From: Notospermus geniculatus
Taxonomy: Eukaryota; Nemertea; Pilidiophora; Heteronemertea; Lineidae
Direction: 5' to 3'
DNA length: 64,000 bases
Assembly: GCA_002633025.1 (NCBI GenBank)
Contig: NMRB01000077.1
Location: 329,026-393,025 of the forward strand
Position numbers and translations under genes: made by a program
Shown here: positions 38,701 to 44,803 of the stretch, one piece after another
Position numbering within the stretch: position 1 is the first letter of the stretch
Layout: every line of letters begins with the position of its first letter
The notes under the pieces: model-generated
Database searches by the model: none
Seen by the model: the letters and a program-made list of their open reading frames with translations, nothing else
Told to the model about the DNA's origin: nothing

Positions 38701-38948
38701 TTGCGTTCAGCGAGAGCGAGGAGGAGGAGGTGGAAATCCCCAAATTTTCTGACAGTGAGAGCACGTCGGAGAGTGAGGGGTCTGAGGAGCTTCTCGGACC
38801 GGATGATCTGGAGGAGGAACCGGAGACAGTCACCACGGACACGGCTCAGTTAGACAGCCAAGTCATCGAGAATCCACACGTCACATATCCCGGCGGTCAG
38901 GTCTATAGCAACCCGTACGCCGAATCAATAACAAGAGAGAACGAATAA
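2683..38948 (+). CDS. FRMD7-like: FERM-domain protein of the FARP/FRMD7 group (spliced gene, 5' end missing)
   Basis: Constitutive exons join in frame as 2683-2787, one of 3071-3192 or 3263-3384, 6972-7069, 7178-7292, 7580-7667, 8499-8654, 21112-21272, 21787-21861, 28308-28394, 29731-29817, 31123-31170 and 35174-38948; optional microexons are listed separately. The product has about 1,640 residues in this window: FERM F1, F2 and F3, a FERM-adjacent segment ([15 protein letters not shown]), a basic Ser/Thr-Pro linker and a long disordered tail. F3 motifs such as [11 protein letters not shown] and [15 protein letters not shown] point to FARP1/FARP2/FRMD7 rather than band 4.1 or FRMD3/5. FERM proteins of this group bind phosphoinositides and membrane-receptor tails at the cell cortex and, in neurons, shape dendrites and neurites. 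No DH/PH exons follow, so a Rho-GEF activity is not supported; FRMD7 also lacks them. The start codon and first F1 strands lie left of the window. The family call is confident; orthology to FRMD7 rather than a FARP isoform is inference. Confidence 0.88.
3071..3192 (+). CDS. FERM gene exon 3a: mutually exclusive F1 exon, copy A (122 nt)
   Basis: Acceptor TTATTCCAG and donor GTATGG. It enters in phase 0 and ends after two bases of an Arg codon. The 40 complete codons encode [14 protein letters not shown], then NFRFGVKFY and [10 protein letters not shown], the end of F1 and the lead into F2 (the following exon supplies the Y-L-F motif). Copy B, 70 nt downstream, has exactly the same length and phases and is 33/40 identical in protein, so only one of the two can be used in a given in-frame mRNA. 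Copy A carries the ELTR ending usual in FARP/FRMD7 proteins. Confidence 0.88.
3263..3384 (+). CDS. FERM gene exon 3b: mutually exclusive F1 exon, copy B (122 nt)
   Basis: Acceptor TTTTTTTCCAG and donor GTAGGT, with length and phases identical to copy A. It encodes [23 protein letters not shown] and [10 protein letters not shown]. It differs from copy A at seven residues (D6A, P8L, I29T, Q30P, A33V, E37D, L39Y), while many codons differ only at silent positions (for example AAACAGGTC against AAGCAGGTT). This pattern fits an old duplication kept under protein-level selection. Using both copies would shift the frame of everything downstream. Confidence 0.88.
3884..4100 (-). mobile_element. tRNA-derived SINE, same family as the copy at 62487 (minus strand)
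   Basis: On the minus strand a B box (GGGTTCAAATCC, complement of 4073-4084) is followed by a body containing GTCGTGGTGCCTTATAGC and GGGCAAATAAAAGACCCC. The SINE at 62487-62760 carries the matching GCCGTGGTCCCTTGTAGC and GGGCAAGTAAAAGACCCC. The shared body shows a family with a conserved core, not two chance tRNA-like hits. Two small open frames across this stretch are repeat sequence. Confidence 0.7.
4839..5923 (+). mobile_element. AGCTCACC...GGTGAGC dispersed element, copy 1
   Basis: The element begins AGCTCACCGTGGTGAGC with a CGTCCGTCGTC-rich head and ends near GGTGAGCACATGGTCC and ATGGACCATTTCAT. A second copy lies at 23109-24374. Inside are tandem units of roughly 140 bp, each containing GGCCGCCAGGTGGCGTAACC and AAAGTGCTGTAACTCAGG (near 5335, 5480, 5620 and 5770). 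The 70-aa open frame in the head is repeat-derived: copy 2 gives an almost identical translation with only scattered changes. No transposase is seen, so this is a non-autonomous element of unassigned class. Confidence 0.75.
6542..6737. mobile_element. Near-perfect foldback element (about 196 bp)
   Basis: The left arm (GATACGTAAAAGTCGTCTCC, AATTTCGCAAATTTTCGACC, CCAAGCGGGGTCTTCC) is repeated inverted in the right arm up to 6737. The centre, GAAGTGAAAATGATATCACTTC, is itself palindromic. A few mismatches suggest a MITE rather than an assembly artefact. AAATCTCAACC occurs on both flanks. Located in the intron before 6972. Confidence 0.75.
6972..7069 (+). CDS. FERM gene exon: start of F2 subdomain (98 nt)
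   Basis: Acceptor TCTCTCTCCAG and donor GTAAGG. The first base completes the Arg codon left open by exon 3a or 3b. It encodes [18 protein letters not shown], then [12 protein letters not shown], the first helices of the acyl-CoA-binding-protein-like F2 lobe. The Y-L-F-x-L-Q-x-K-x-D-L motif is typical of FARP/FRMD7. It ends one base into an Ala codon. Confidence 0.9.
7178..7292 (+). CDS. FERM gene exon: middle of F2 subdomain (115 nt)
   Basis: Acceptor CATTTTCAG and donor GTAAGT. Completing the split Ala codon, it encodes AELGDY, a variable acidic stretch, [25 protein letters not shown] and the P-N-Q-T/D segment are F2 hallmarks. It ends two bases into a Thr codon finished by the next exon. 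Confidence 0.9.
7580..7667 (+). CDS. FERM gene exon: end of F2, start of F3 (88 nt)
   Basis: Acceptor GTCTTCCAG and donor GTAAGG. It encodes [20 protein letters not shown] then YGIKMYPAK. The G-Q-T/S-P-A-x-(A/S)-(D/E) motif and A-R-K/R-x-E-x-Y-G-I are the conserved end of F2. It ends in phase 0. Confidence 0.9.
8499..8654 (+). CDS. FERM gene exon: core of F3 subdomain (156 nt)
   Basis: Acceptor CTGTTTCTAG and donor GTAAGT, phase 0 at both ends. The 52 codons encode [19 protein letters not shown], then [20 protein letters not shown] and [10 protein letters not shown]. This PTB/PH-like F3 segment is the strongest match to FARP1/FARP2/FRMD7. The exon stops in the loop after the KLH strand, where the optional microexons insert. 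Confidence 0.92.
8753..9075. repeat. Minisatellite, 20-bp unit (CTTGAATACAGCTCATAGAA)
   Basis: More than ten head-to-tail copies, with A/G variation in ATACAGC/ATACGGC, degrade toward both ends. Intronic; minus-strand open frames across it are repeat shadows. Confidence 0.85.
9667..10713. mobile_element. Long foldback element, about 1.05 kb with about 390-bp arms
   Basis: The termini read AGGTACAGTCTTGTTCG (left) and CGAACAAGACTGTACCT (right). The arms stay complementary for roughly 390 bp: the left arm runs to about 10060 and its inverted partner starts at about 10323. The loop is about 260 bp. TA follows AGG on the left and precedes CCT on the right, as expected for a TA target duplication (Tc1/mariner-like), though AGG/CCT extend the symmetry. 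No transposase frame is present, so it is non-autonomous. Located in the large intron after 8654. Confidence 0.8.
11279..11383. repeat. Tandem repeat, about 37-42-bp unit, three copies
   Basis: TAGACTACCCC followed by CTTATCTAGGTCATG occurs three times in a row. Intronic. Confidence 0.7.
12207..12236 (+). CDS. Candidate F3-loop microexon 1 (30 nt)
   Basis: A strong pyrimidine tract and acceptor (CTCTTATTTCCAG) and donor GAG|GTACCT bound ten phase-0 codons, [10 protein letters not shown], with no stop. It can be inserted in frame between KLHPEGY (8654) and GYYKDTVEF (21112), a surface loop of F3. The donor is weaker than those of the other exons. Supported only by splice signals and reading frame. 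Confidence 0.5.
12254..12440. promoter_or_regulatory. Cluster of X-box (RFX-like) motifs in a degenerate repeat
   Basis: Repeated GTTGCC-ATGG-(T)TAAC units include one fully symmetric X-box, GTTGCCATGGTAAC at 12407-12420, and several imperfect ones (GTTGCCATGGTTAAC, GTTGCCATGGAGAC, GTTACTATGGCAAT). RFX factors bind GTTRCCATGGYAAC. The array starts just downstream of the 30-nt microexon. It may equally be a minisatellite that happens to resemble the motif. Confidence 0.4.
12609..12632. repeat. (GA)n microsatellite
   Basis: About ten GA dinucleotides. Poly-C runs also occur near 12124-12135 and 34136-34149. Confidence 0.85.
12754..14148. mobile_element. Non-autonomous DNA transposon with 16-bp TIRs and 6-bp target duplication (1395 bp)
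   Basis: The left end CAGTGTTCTCGCCAGG (12754-12769) is the exact reverse complement of the right end CCTGGCGAGAACACTG (14133-14148). ATGAGA flanks both ends (12748-12753 and 14149-14154) as a direct duplication. The interior is GC-rich and carries GGCGCGCC/CCCGGGCGG hairpin-like blocks and an inverted pair around CACGTG-TAGTCCGAAC near 13450-13545. TIRs beginning CAGTG are hAT-like, but a clear 8-bp duplication is not seen. No transposase frame was recognised. Confidence 0.85.
15934..15948 (+). CDS. Candidate F3-loop microexon 2 (15 nt)
   Basis: Acceptor CTTGTTTTTGCAG and strong donor ATG|GTAAGA enclose ATGGAAGCGAGTATG: five phase-0 codons, MEASM. It fits in frame in the same F3 loop as the exons at 12207 and 18713. 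A TGC lies immediately upstream of the acceptor AG, as in microexons that depend on SRRM4-type factors in vertebrates. So short an exon could arise by chance; RNA evidence is needed. Confidence 0.45.
16255..16305 (+). CDS. Candidate F3-loop small exon (51 nt)
   Basis: Acceptor CATTTCCTGGCAG and donor TAT|GTAAGA enclose 17 phase-0 codons, [17 protein letters not shown], which would add a basic patch to the F3 loop. A second donor-like GTAAGC lies six bases in. Weaker than the neighbouring candidates because the sequence has no family match. Confidence 0.3.
17275..17345 (-). mobile_element. tRNA-like (SINE) fragment on the minus strand
   Basis: On the minus strand an A-box-like TGATCCAGTGG and a B box GGGTTCAACC occur at tRNA spacing. 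No acceptor-stem pairing is seen. Likely a decayed SINE head. Confidence 0.35.
17826..18053. repeat. Minisatellite, about 26-bp unit with TTCAAGGTCA
   Basis: About eight head-to-tail units of TGACC, TCCATTTTCAAGGTCA, TATC. Every unit contains the extended nuclear-receptor half-site TCAAGGTCA or a one-base variant. Intronic. Confidence 0.85.
18713..18736 (+). CDS. Candidate F3-loop microexon 3 (24 nt)
   Basis: An unusually long pyrimidine tract (about 55 nt of mostly C/T) ends in TTCTTCTAG; the donor is CAG|GTAGAA. The eight phase-0 codons SDDSSEIQ contain CK2-like acidic serines. It would place an acidic insert between KLHPEGY and GYYKDTVEF in F3. The best splice context of the loop microexons. 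Confidence 0.6.
19771..19855. repeat. AAGGTCA-rich simple repeat
   Basis: Irregular AAGGTCAAGGTCAAGGTGAAGG arrays: direct repeats of the AGGTCA half-site. Intronic. Confidence 0.7.
21112..21272 (+). CDS. FERM gene exon: end of F3 and start of FERM-adjacent region (161 nt)
   Basis: Acceptor CTCATTACAG and donor GTAAGA. It encodes [32 protein letters not shown] (the F-W-K-x-C-(I/V)-E-x-H-A-F-F-R motif that closes F3) and RVVSRGSSF, the start of the FA segment. It ends two bases into an Arg codon. The preceding intron is 12.4 kb, the largest in the gene. Confidence 0.92.
21787..21861 (+). CDS. FERM gene exon: FERM-adjacent (FA) segment (75 nt)
   Basis: Acceptor CCCTTTTCAG and donor GTGAGT. With the previous exon it reads [17 protein letters not shown], then [18 protein letters not shown]-(Y/F)-S/G-G-R-T-Q-K/R-Q is diagnostic of the FARP/FRMD7 FA region. 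It ends in phase 2, and every alternative exon from here to the last exon starts from that phase. Confidence 0.92.
23109..24374 (+). mobile_element. AGCTCACC...GGTGAGC dispersed element, copy 2
   Basis: Same element as at 4839-5923: same CGTCCGTCGTC head, same internal GGCCGCCAGGTGGCGTAACC units, same end GGTGAGCACATGGTCC. It carries extra sequence near 23990-24340 that copy 1 lacks, including a second TTTTCAAGGTCACAGAGGTC block. Same orientation as copy 1, inside the intron after 21861. Confidence 0.75.
25461..25601. repeat. Tandem TCACTGAATACAC repeat
   Basis: Irregular copies of GTGT-TCACTGAATACACT. Open frames on both strands here are repeat shadows. Confidence 0.65.
26808..26888 (+). 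CDS. Candidate 81-nt cassette exon after the FA segment
   Basis: Acceptor TGTTTTGTTTTGCAG and donor GG|GTGAAT. Phase 2 at both ends and a multiple of three, so it can be used or skipped without changing the frame. Its 27 codons read [14 protein letters not shown], then [13 protein letters not shown], without a stop. It would sit between PFER and the Ser/Thr-Pro linker. No family match is known to me for this insert. Confidence 0.45.
28308..28394 (+). CDS. FERM gene exon: basic Ser/Thr-Pro linker (87 nt)
   Basis: Acceptor GTTCTTCAG and donor GTAACA, phase 2 at both ends. It encodes [17 protein letters not shown], then [12 protein letters not shown]. The R-x-x-T-P / S-R repeats are likely proline-directed and basophilic phosphosites in a disordered linker. 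The high GC content and third-position bias stand out from the surrounding AT-rich intron. Confidence 0.88.
29731..29817 (+). CDS. FERM gene exon: linker (87 nt)
   Basis: The acceptor is the AG of CTGTCCAG at 29729-29730 and the donor is CG|GTAATG. This choice, not the AG eight bases earlier, keeps phase 2 at both ends. It encodes [17 protein letters not shown], then [12 protein letters not shown]. It contains R-R-T-S and G-R-R basic phosphosite-like motifs. Confidence 0.72.
31123..31170 (+). CDS. FERM gene exon: linker (48 nt)
   Basis: Acceptor TTTCTTCACCCAG and donor GAG|GTACGT, phase 2 to phase 2. It encodes [15 protein letters not shown] with split Arg/Ser codons at its ends. T-S-P-T and R-S-Y fit the Ser/Thr-Pro-rich linker. 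It could be a cassette exon, because skipping keeps the frame. Confidence 0.7.
32443..32457 (+). CDS. Candidate 15-nt microexon, duplicate copy 1
   Basis: Acceptor TTTTCTGTTTTTCAG and donor CAG|GTATGT enclose TGAAGGAGACATCAG, phase 2 to phase 2, giving S-E-G-D-I plus a split codon. Identical in the second copy at 33743. Skipping it or including one or both copies keeps the frame. Confidence 0.55.
32768..32792 (+). CDS. Candidate 25-nt microexon, duplicate copy 1
   Basis: Acceptor CACACATTTTGCAG and donor AAAAG|GTACAG. Entered from phase 2 it encodes R-LGVEVAEK and ends in phase 0. That needs a partner to return to phase 2 before the last exon; the 20-nt exon at 34831 does exactly this. After the 15-nt exon it reads [14 protein letters not shown]. 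Confidence 0.5.
33743..33757 (+). CDS. Candidate 15-nt microexon, duplicate copy 2
   Basis: Exon, acceptor and donor are identical to the copy at 32443. It lies in the second unit of the tandem duplication. Confidence 0.5.
34076..34100 (+). CDS. Candidate 25-nt microexon, duplicate copy 2
   Basis: Identical 25 nt to the copy at 32768; the donor changes only from GTACAG to GTATAG. Using both 25-nt copies in one mRNA would break the frame, so they can only be alternatives. Confidence 0.45.
34456..34684. repeat. Minisatellite with 12/24-bp unit (GGTCAAGGTCAAGTCCTT)
   Basis: About ten higher-order units of CTTGGTCAAGGTCAAG. It is open in several frames on both strands, but only as repeat shadow. 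Dense in TCAAGGTCA. Intronic, just upstream of the 20-nt microexon. Confidence 0.85.
34831..34850 (+). CDS. Candidate 20-nt microexon before the last exon
   Basis: Acceptor TGCATTCTTTTTCAG and donor GAAG|GTGATG. Read from phase 0, where the 25-nt exon ends, it gives SGHARG plus a split Arg and then joins the last exon: [18 protein letters not shown]. Entered directly from phase 2 it instead reads [13 protein letters not shown] on to a stop at 34937-34939, so an alternative terminal exon is the competing explanation. Confidence 0.45.
35174..38948 (+). CDS. FERM gene last exon: disordered acidic/proline-rich tail, about 1257 aa
   Basis: A long pyrimidine tract ends in CTCTCCTTTCAG before 35174; the stop TAA is at 38946-38948. 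No folded domain is recognised. Counting residues from the exon start: a run of eight prolines near 103-110 (Ena/VASP- or profilin-type ligand), a basic RKKLKKK cluster near 407, an RSKSLP 14-3-3 mode-1 motif (36618-36635), serine-rich [12 protein letters not shown] tracts near 700-760, a repeat array near 785-960 ([15 protein letters not shown] four times plus diverged units), two PPVPxK class II SH3 ligands near 885-895, and a very acidic C-terminal region ([13 protein letters not shown] and on) ending ITRENE. An acceptor-like TTGTCTTTCAG before 35096 is in the same phase and would add 26 residues. The sequence is coding throughout, with codon use unlike the flanks. A single uninterrupted exon of this size contrasts with the small upstream exons. 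Confidence 0.93.
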
Positions 38949-39634
38949 TCACAGCCATTGTGTCATCACGCCACCTATCATCAAAAGGAGATACTACTGA
39001 CTGCATAATAGGTACACTCTCACGCCATAATGTTTCACGTGATCTCGCTCGTTTCACACGAAATGATGTAACACTGTATAAACACGTCTGTGTATATTTC
39101 GCACACGAGGTGATTTCATAACGACCTTGACCTTTGTATAGCCATTGTTGTCATGTTTGGTTTATCGTTGAAAGTGAACGGTTAGAATGTTTTACATTTA
39201 CATTATCCTTCATATACATTTGACATATCATTGCAGATATTTGCATAAATTATCATATTGGGATGAATATCATTACAAAAGGCCAAAGGTCAATGCATTT
39301 ATTATCTAGTAGACAAATTGAGATGCAATATCGATCTTGTTCTGTTATGAAACTATTATCTCGAAAACTCTTCCTTGATTTAGTGTGAAATCACCAGGTC
39401 ATATCCCAGCCAACTTTAGTTAAATGACCTGTACCGGATGGTCTCAGCAAAAATGTCTTGGAGGTTGGTATCCCCTCCAGTACTGCTTGCTTTGATCAAG
39501 GTTCCGAGTTAGTTTCTCATCTTGATAGTGCTGCCATCTTTTGTGTGATTTCGAAGTGGGGCACTGATTTCATGCATTTACCACGATTTGATATGAAATA
39601 TTGAATATACTCTGTCTGGGCCTACTTGGGCCCA

Positions 39635-39726
39635 GGACCCATGTTCCCGAAGCCGTCGTTATAACTGGAAAAATGCATAGTGTAACGACATCGTTAACCT
39701 TACGACGGCTTCGGGAACATGGACCC
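39635..39726. mobile_element. Foldback element, about 92 bp
   Basis: ATGTTCCCGAAGCCGTCGT on the left is answered by ACGACGGCTTCGGGAACAT on the right with a loop of about 30 nt. It would make a strong hairpin in the FERM gene 3' UTR if the long UTR is used. Confidence 0.75.
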
Positions 39727-40274
39727 TGATCAGTTGATGTGTAATCAAAGAATTTGTGGATTTTAAACACACATTTAGAAAAAGCCTAGTAAAAATATAG
39801 TTTTATTCTGTTTGGATGTCTAATTCTGGTCTTCCTGAGGTTGTAATTCAAGGATGTATTTGTGGAAGATGTCTGCCAAGTTTCCTTCGGTAAAAAATTG
39901 TGGTGTTGAATCTCTCTGGTGAGTCGTTCAAGAAGGGATGATCAGATGTTTCTGTTTAAGAATGTTCAGTAACAGAGCCCACGCTCTCAATGCTGGCTCT
40001 TTCCTGTTCTCAGTATTTTCAGTTGCTTTGCACTAAGTCCACCTGTGCGAGGTACTAGGATACTCTTGCAGTTCAATAGGAGCGGTCAGTAAGTTGACCA
40101 ATAGGTGCCACTACAGCCCAATTCAATGCATATATCGGACCCATTCATTCTTGATTGAGCACCAATCAAGAGAAGTTTCTTTTGTATTGGTCCGTTAGAA
40201 CTGTGCTGCCATCTTTTGGCAGTAAGCACGGCTCACTGCTCCTATTCTTCACTGATGAACCCGGGAAAGCTCCT

Positions 40275-40370
40275 GATTGGTCAGTTGTATCACAGTCATG
40301 CATCATGATTGGTCAGTTGTATCGCAGTCATGCATCATGATTGGTCAGTTGTATCGCAGTCATGCATCAT
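40275..40370. repeat. Three exact-length 32-bp tandem copies
   Basis: The unit begins GATTGGTCAGTTGTAT and ends GTCATGCATCAT, three times, with one A/G difference. Confidence 0.9.
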
Positions 40371-41469
40371 GTGATGTATCATGTTGGCTGCAGTCAATAT
40401 ACTATCCTGCTGGAGTGAGAATAGGCCTTGTTGCTGCTTGGTATGGCAGGCCTAGCAGAAACCGTAAAATAAGAAGTCCGTCTCAGTGATGGGTATCAAC
40501 AGTTTCCATTGTTTTGGCCGCTGATCAGGGTTTCTGTCGTTGGCTTTCTAAAGTATATTCATCGAGATCTCGTGGGTTCGTGAGATACCGACACGGACAT
40601 GGTCCACATTCGTCTCTCAATACCTCTTCATATTCTCGAAGTTTTCTATAATCTGTTCGGCATTCTTAGCATAATTTTGTATATAAATGGGATGTTCATA
40701 GTCCGTTTCCAGTTTCCATACCTCCACTTTTATATGATGATATTGTATGATCCTGAGGCATAATTTGTGGATTGTGTTTTTCATGAGTCAAGTGTAGGCC
40801 TAGTTAATGGTGGTGTCGATATGGGATGGTCCCAAACGGGGAGGGGGGCTCTTAAGACTGGACTACTTGCAATAGTGGTTCGTATTGTAAATGATATCCA
40901 CAGTCATGTTGACTTTCCGCGCTGTATTATCTAAGCTTTTGGATACACCACAAAATCCCAAATGGACTCGCTATTGTAGTCAGGCGATCCAAGCCCTTGT
41001 TGTTGATGTCGGTGCGTTTTATATCGTTTTGTGATTTTACACATGATTCGTGGTCTTCATTATATATAGTAGGCCTAGTCACCTATAGATGGCGCTGTTG
41101 TCTGAATCTGACACTTACGGCAGTAACTTCGACATTGTACATACTTGATTTTCTATTCCAACTCAAATCATAGAAATTTGTAGGATTCAGAATTTTTTTT
41201 GAACGATTTAACTATTTTTTCATTGCTATCATTTTCTAGTCTTTTCTGATGAATTAATTCAAGGCTGCTGTATTTTGTTTTCTAAATTATCTATTCCTGG
41301 TCTTTAAGTTGCTGAATGAATGTCCTAGTTTTGGACCTGTTGTTCTCGCTTTAATAAATTAGGCCTATAAATGGAGATGTTTTTTCATATACTTCACTCT
41401 CAGTATTACTCTATTATATCTTTTTACAAATCTATGTGTTATCTAGTCATTTACACTTCAGTTTGTCCA

Positions 41470-41578
41470 CTTGACCTAGATATTCAGTGACCTTGACTTT
41501 CATCCACATGACCTTCAGCTTTGTGGCCTTGACCTGTATTCATTGACCTTGACTTTCATCCACGTGGCCTTCACCTGT
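41470..41578. repeat. Degenerate TGACCTTGACTTTCATCCAC repeat
   Basis: Two to four imperfect units rich in TGACCTTGA (TCAAGGTCA on the other strand). Confidence 0.6.
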
Positions 41579-42170
41579 GTACTGCAACACTGCCTATATT
41601 GTACTTCATTTCTAGACTCGTATTTCTTGTGTGGATTCCTGTACCATACTCCGTTACCAGGCATTTAACCTCGCCCTCGGCGATACTCAGTGGATTATTT
41701 CTAGTCATGACAGACAAGGTCACGAATGTACTGCATTTAATGAAATGTCATTTCTGCCCTAAAATGATTCATAAAGCAGGGCTCAAACTACATGTACGTC
41801 TTGTCGTAAGTGAATTGCTGTTCATCAGCAAGCATAATCTTATCAGTTCGGGGTTTTTAAATTACATACCCTTCCCAGTTCAATACAAGCTAGACTACAA
41901 GATCTTGGCACGGCAAGGTTGCCTCAAGAATGTCTTTCAGTCTGACAAGTTTGATTTGTATCACTGCTAATATTGGTATCTTTTGCTCTGATGAAAGTCT
42001 GACTTTCATTTTCTCGAGAATGTTCTGTTGTTAGAAAGCTTGCTCATCTTTCTATCTCTCTTTGTGATCTGTTTAGGGTTTGCTTGTCATTGCCTGCATC
42101 TGATACCATTTAGTGCAAAATCAACTGTGAATAGAATGGAAATGTCTTGGACTGCATTCATGCTTCATTT

Positions 42171-42250
42171 ATGCTCCGGTTCATACTCCAGTAATGCTCC
42201 AGTTCATACTTCAGTTACGCTGCAATTCATACTCCAGTCATGCTCCAGTT
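42171..42250. repeat. Short tandem ATGCTCCAGTTCATACTCCAG repeat
   Basis: Imperfect alternating CATACTCCAGT and ATGCTCCAGTT units. Confidence 0.65.
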
Positions 42251-44371
42251 GTTGACCACCATGCAACAAAGTCTTATGAAATGAAGAGCAAAATTTGTTA
42301 GCTGATCAGCAAATCTGTTAAAAGTTGTGCCATCTGAGCATCTTCACTATTACATGATCTAGTTGCATCCTTGATTATTACGTCATCGAATCCCATACAT
42401 CATAACTACTTTGCATTTTGAATGAAATTGACAAGTATCCAATATGTACATGTAGCATACTACAAAGTATACGATTAAAACTTAGTCCATCCTGGTCTGC
42501 CTCATATTCAAGTCAATTTGCTCATTCCCAGACCCCAACCTTCATAATGACCATTCCGAATCCCTTGACCCTGGCCTTCAACCCATCACAGCTGACTCGG
42601 CCATTTCATGCTTTTGCCAAATATGGGTCTAAACCAGGCACAAGGGATTTGGAATGTGACGTAGCCTACCATAACTTCTTAGAGAAAACTGCTTCAGCTT
42701 TTAATTAGATCTCTACTTTTTCAATTGCTCTGCCAAATCTGCTTAAAATAGCTGATGTTTTTGTTCTCAAACATTAGATTTTCCCTTCGACTGAAGAGTT
42801 TTCATCTTCAGTGCTTTGCTGGCCTACTTTGGGCCAGCATCAAATCTACGTTTTATTGTAACCCGTGCAGTGTACATCCTTTGGACAGTGCCGTTGTCCA
42901 GTCCAGTTTGTGAGAATTTCTGGATGAGAGTTGTGGGGTAGAAGGGAGGCTTTTGAGTTATTTAGCATTTTAAAATCAGAATCATTGAAATTTGTTCCAT
43001 GTTTTGTGTCGTTTTCAAGGTCGTGCAGAGTCAGTTGTGGGTTGATCCAGTATAAAGTTGTGCTTGGACGTCGATTTGCATCCCTTCTCTTCGAGTTGAG
43101 TAATGTCGATTTCAGTCTCATTTGAGCCCAAATTCAGTCATTTGGCCCCCTCTCTTTCTGTATCTATTGATTTCAATTTCATGACATTTTATAACCACAG
43201 ACTAGAACATGTTTCCATGGCAACTGAACTGTTTCAAAGACTTGAAATGTACAAGTTCCCCCTCAGTCTAAAAATAATCAAAGTATCCAGTTTCAGTTTA
43301 GATTTCTTTTCCACACCCCAAAATACAGACTTCTACATAAATTTTACTTTACCAATGTCAATTTCACATGTATTGTAATGCTTTAGCTGCGCTGGGCCAC
43401 AACAGCGCCCCCTGGTTCATTGTCATTCGCATTTTGTTGTTGACAGGGTGTTGGTCCGATGGACTTTTCGCAAGGTAGATTAGTAGTAGCATTTTGGACT
43501 CTCGATCGAAAAACTCTAGAATCTGTTTTCGTGGGGGGTGCGGCGGTTATTCTTGAGGATTTGGATCGTATTTTTGCGGATAATTAGCAGTTTCTTGGAT
43601 TATTTGAAAAAAACAAGCGACATCGAATTGTGGATGTATTATTTGAAGGAAAATAGTGTGGTTGTGTTTGGACTTAAAAAAATCATGAAAAACGGTGTGA
43701 CTCATTTTAGAAACGTCTCGATTTTTGAGATTTTCAAGAAAATTTGAGAATATCAGACAGTTAAGTCTTACAGTTGGACTAGAAAAACTTCAAGCGCTGG
43801 ACTTTTAAAGCTTTGTTCATGTCTTAGTGGCAAATTTTGTTAGTATCAGCAACTTGCATGACAAATTTGGAAACTGTCAGCTAAATCTCGTGGGACTAGT
43901 CGTAACTTAGCTCTCCCTATTAACATAATCGTGATATCGACCGTACAATTGTTGAACATTACCCATAATCCAATTATGACAATATTGATTGCAGTCGTGA
44001 CGTTCCACATGACACACGCACACACATTCACTTGTTTTCTCTTGGTCAGGTTCTTGGTTTAGTTCTGGCATTTGTTTACAGGGGGCTCTAGTAGTCGTTT
44101 CAGTTCAAAGGTCTGTGGAATTTCTTAACCCTTTCTGGTTTGGTGTTCAGTCCTTATTCTCACCCCCAACTACCTGGTTATTATTTCTTCTTATATTTTT
44201 TTGGGTGTGTTTGAACTTAATTCCTGATGGCTGTGGTTGGTTTACTTTTTCCGCGAGAGGTTGACCCTTTCCTTCTGAGTCTAGCCCGTTGGCGGTATTG
44301 TAGAGGCTCCTGTGGCACCTCATTGTTGGTTTTAACCCTTTGGGCTCTAGGAGCAAGTTTCAACAAGAACA
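42251..44371. other. AT-rich intergenic sequence, no feature recognised
   Basis: Only short open frames with no recognisable motif; the + strand frames at 42418-42708 and 43103-43378 lack splice signals or homology I can name. Confidence 0.5.
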
Positions 44372-44491
44372 TGGGTCATATGAATAAAGACTAGCAAATG
44401 CTTTTACTTCAGATTTGTAGAGCATTGTTTAGTGCAATTGTATTGCAAAATTCAAGTAAAAGAATTTACTAGTCTTTATTCATATGACCCA
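44372..44491. mobile_element. Foldback element, about 120 bp
   Basis: Left TGGGTCATATGAATAAAGAC and TAGCAAATGCTTTTACTT are mirrored on the right by AAGTAAAAGAATTTACTA and GTCTTTATTCATATGACCCA. MITE-like. Confidence 0.75.
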
Positions 44492-44715
44492 ATATCTTGC
44501 GGGTGTACCTTCCCGCCTGCTCCTTGGTGTTACTTAAACTTACTGCCATCTTGTTCCACTCAAATATGTCTACTGATGCAATGTAGCAAAGATGCAAACA
44601 CAGAAGACAACGTTTCAACTTGAATCCAAATCTCATAACATATTCATTGGAAAATGCTCATGAAGTCCTTTCCAGTGTTTGGGGTGCATTTGAGGTGTTA
44701 ATGAAATGGGAAGTC

Positions 44716-44803
44716 TACAGGGTGGGCCAAAGTGTCCCTCGAACAATAGGGAAACACTAGAAATGCTATTTTTCGAGGGACGCTTTCTCTTGCCCACCCT
44801 GTA
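44716..44803. mobile_element. TACAGGGTGGGC foldback element, copy 1 (88 bp)
   Basis: The ends are TACAGGGTGGGC and GCCCACCCTGTA, and the arms contain AGTGTCCCTCGAACAATAG and its inverted partner. The same element occurs at 61525-61616. TA at both ends suggests a TA target, as for mariner-type MITEs. Confidence 0.8.

Larger units (their letters stand above)
38949..41370 (+). other. Probable 3' UTR of the FERM gene, candidate poly(A) signal at 41353
   Basis: The region after the stop is AT-rich and lacks coding potential. The first AATAAA I find downstream on the + strand is at 41353-41358, followed by a T-rich stretch (GATGTTTTTTC), which would make a 3' UTR of about 2.4 kb. Closer non-canonical signals may be used instead. 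The 39635-39726 foldback and the 32-bp repeat at 40275 would lie inside it. Confidence 0.35.
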
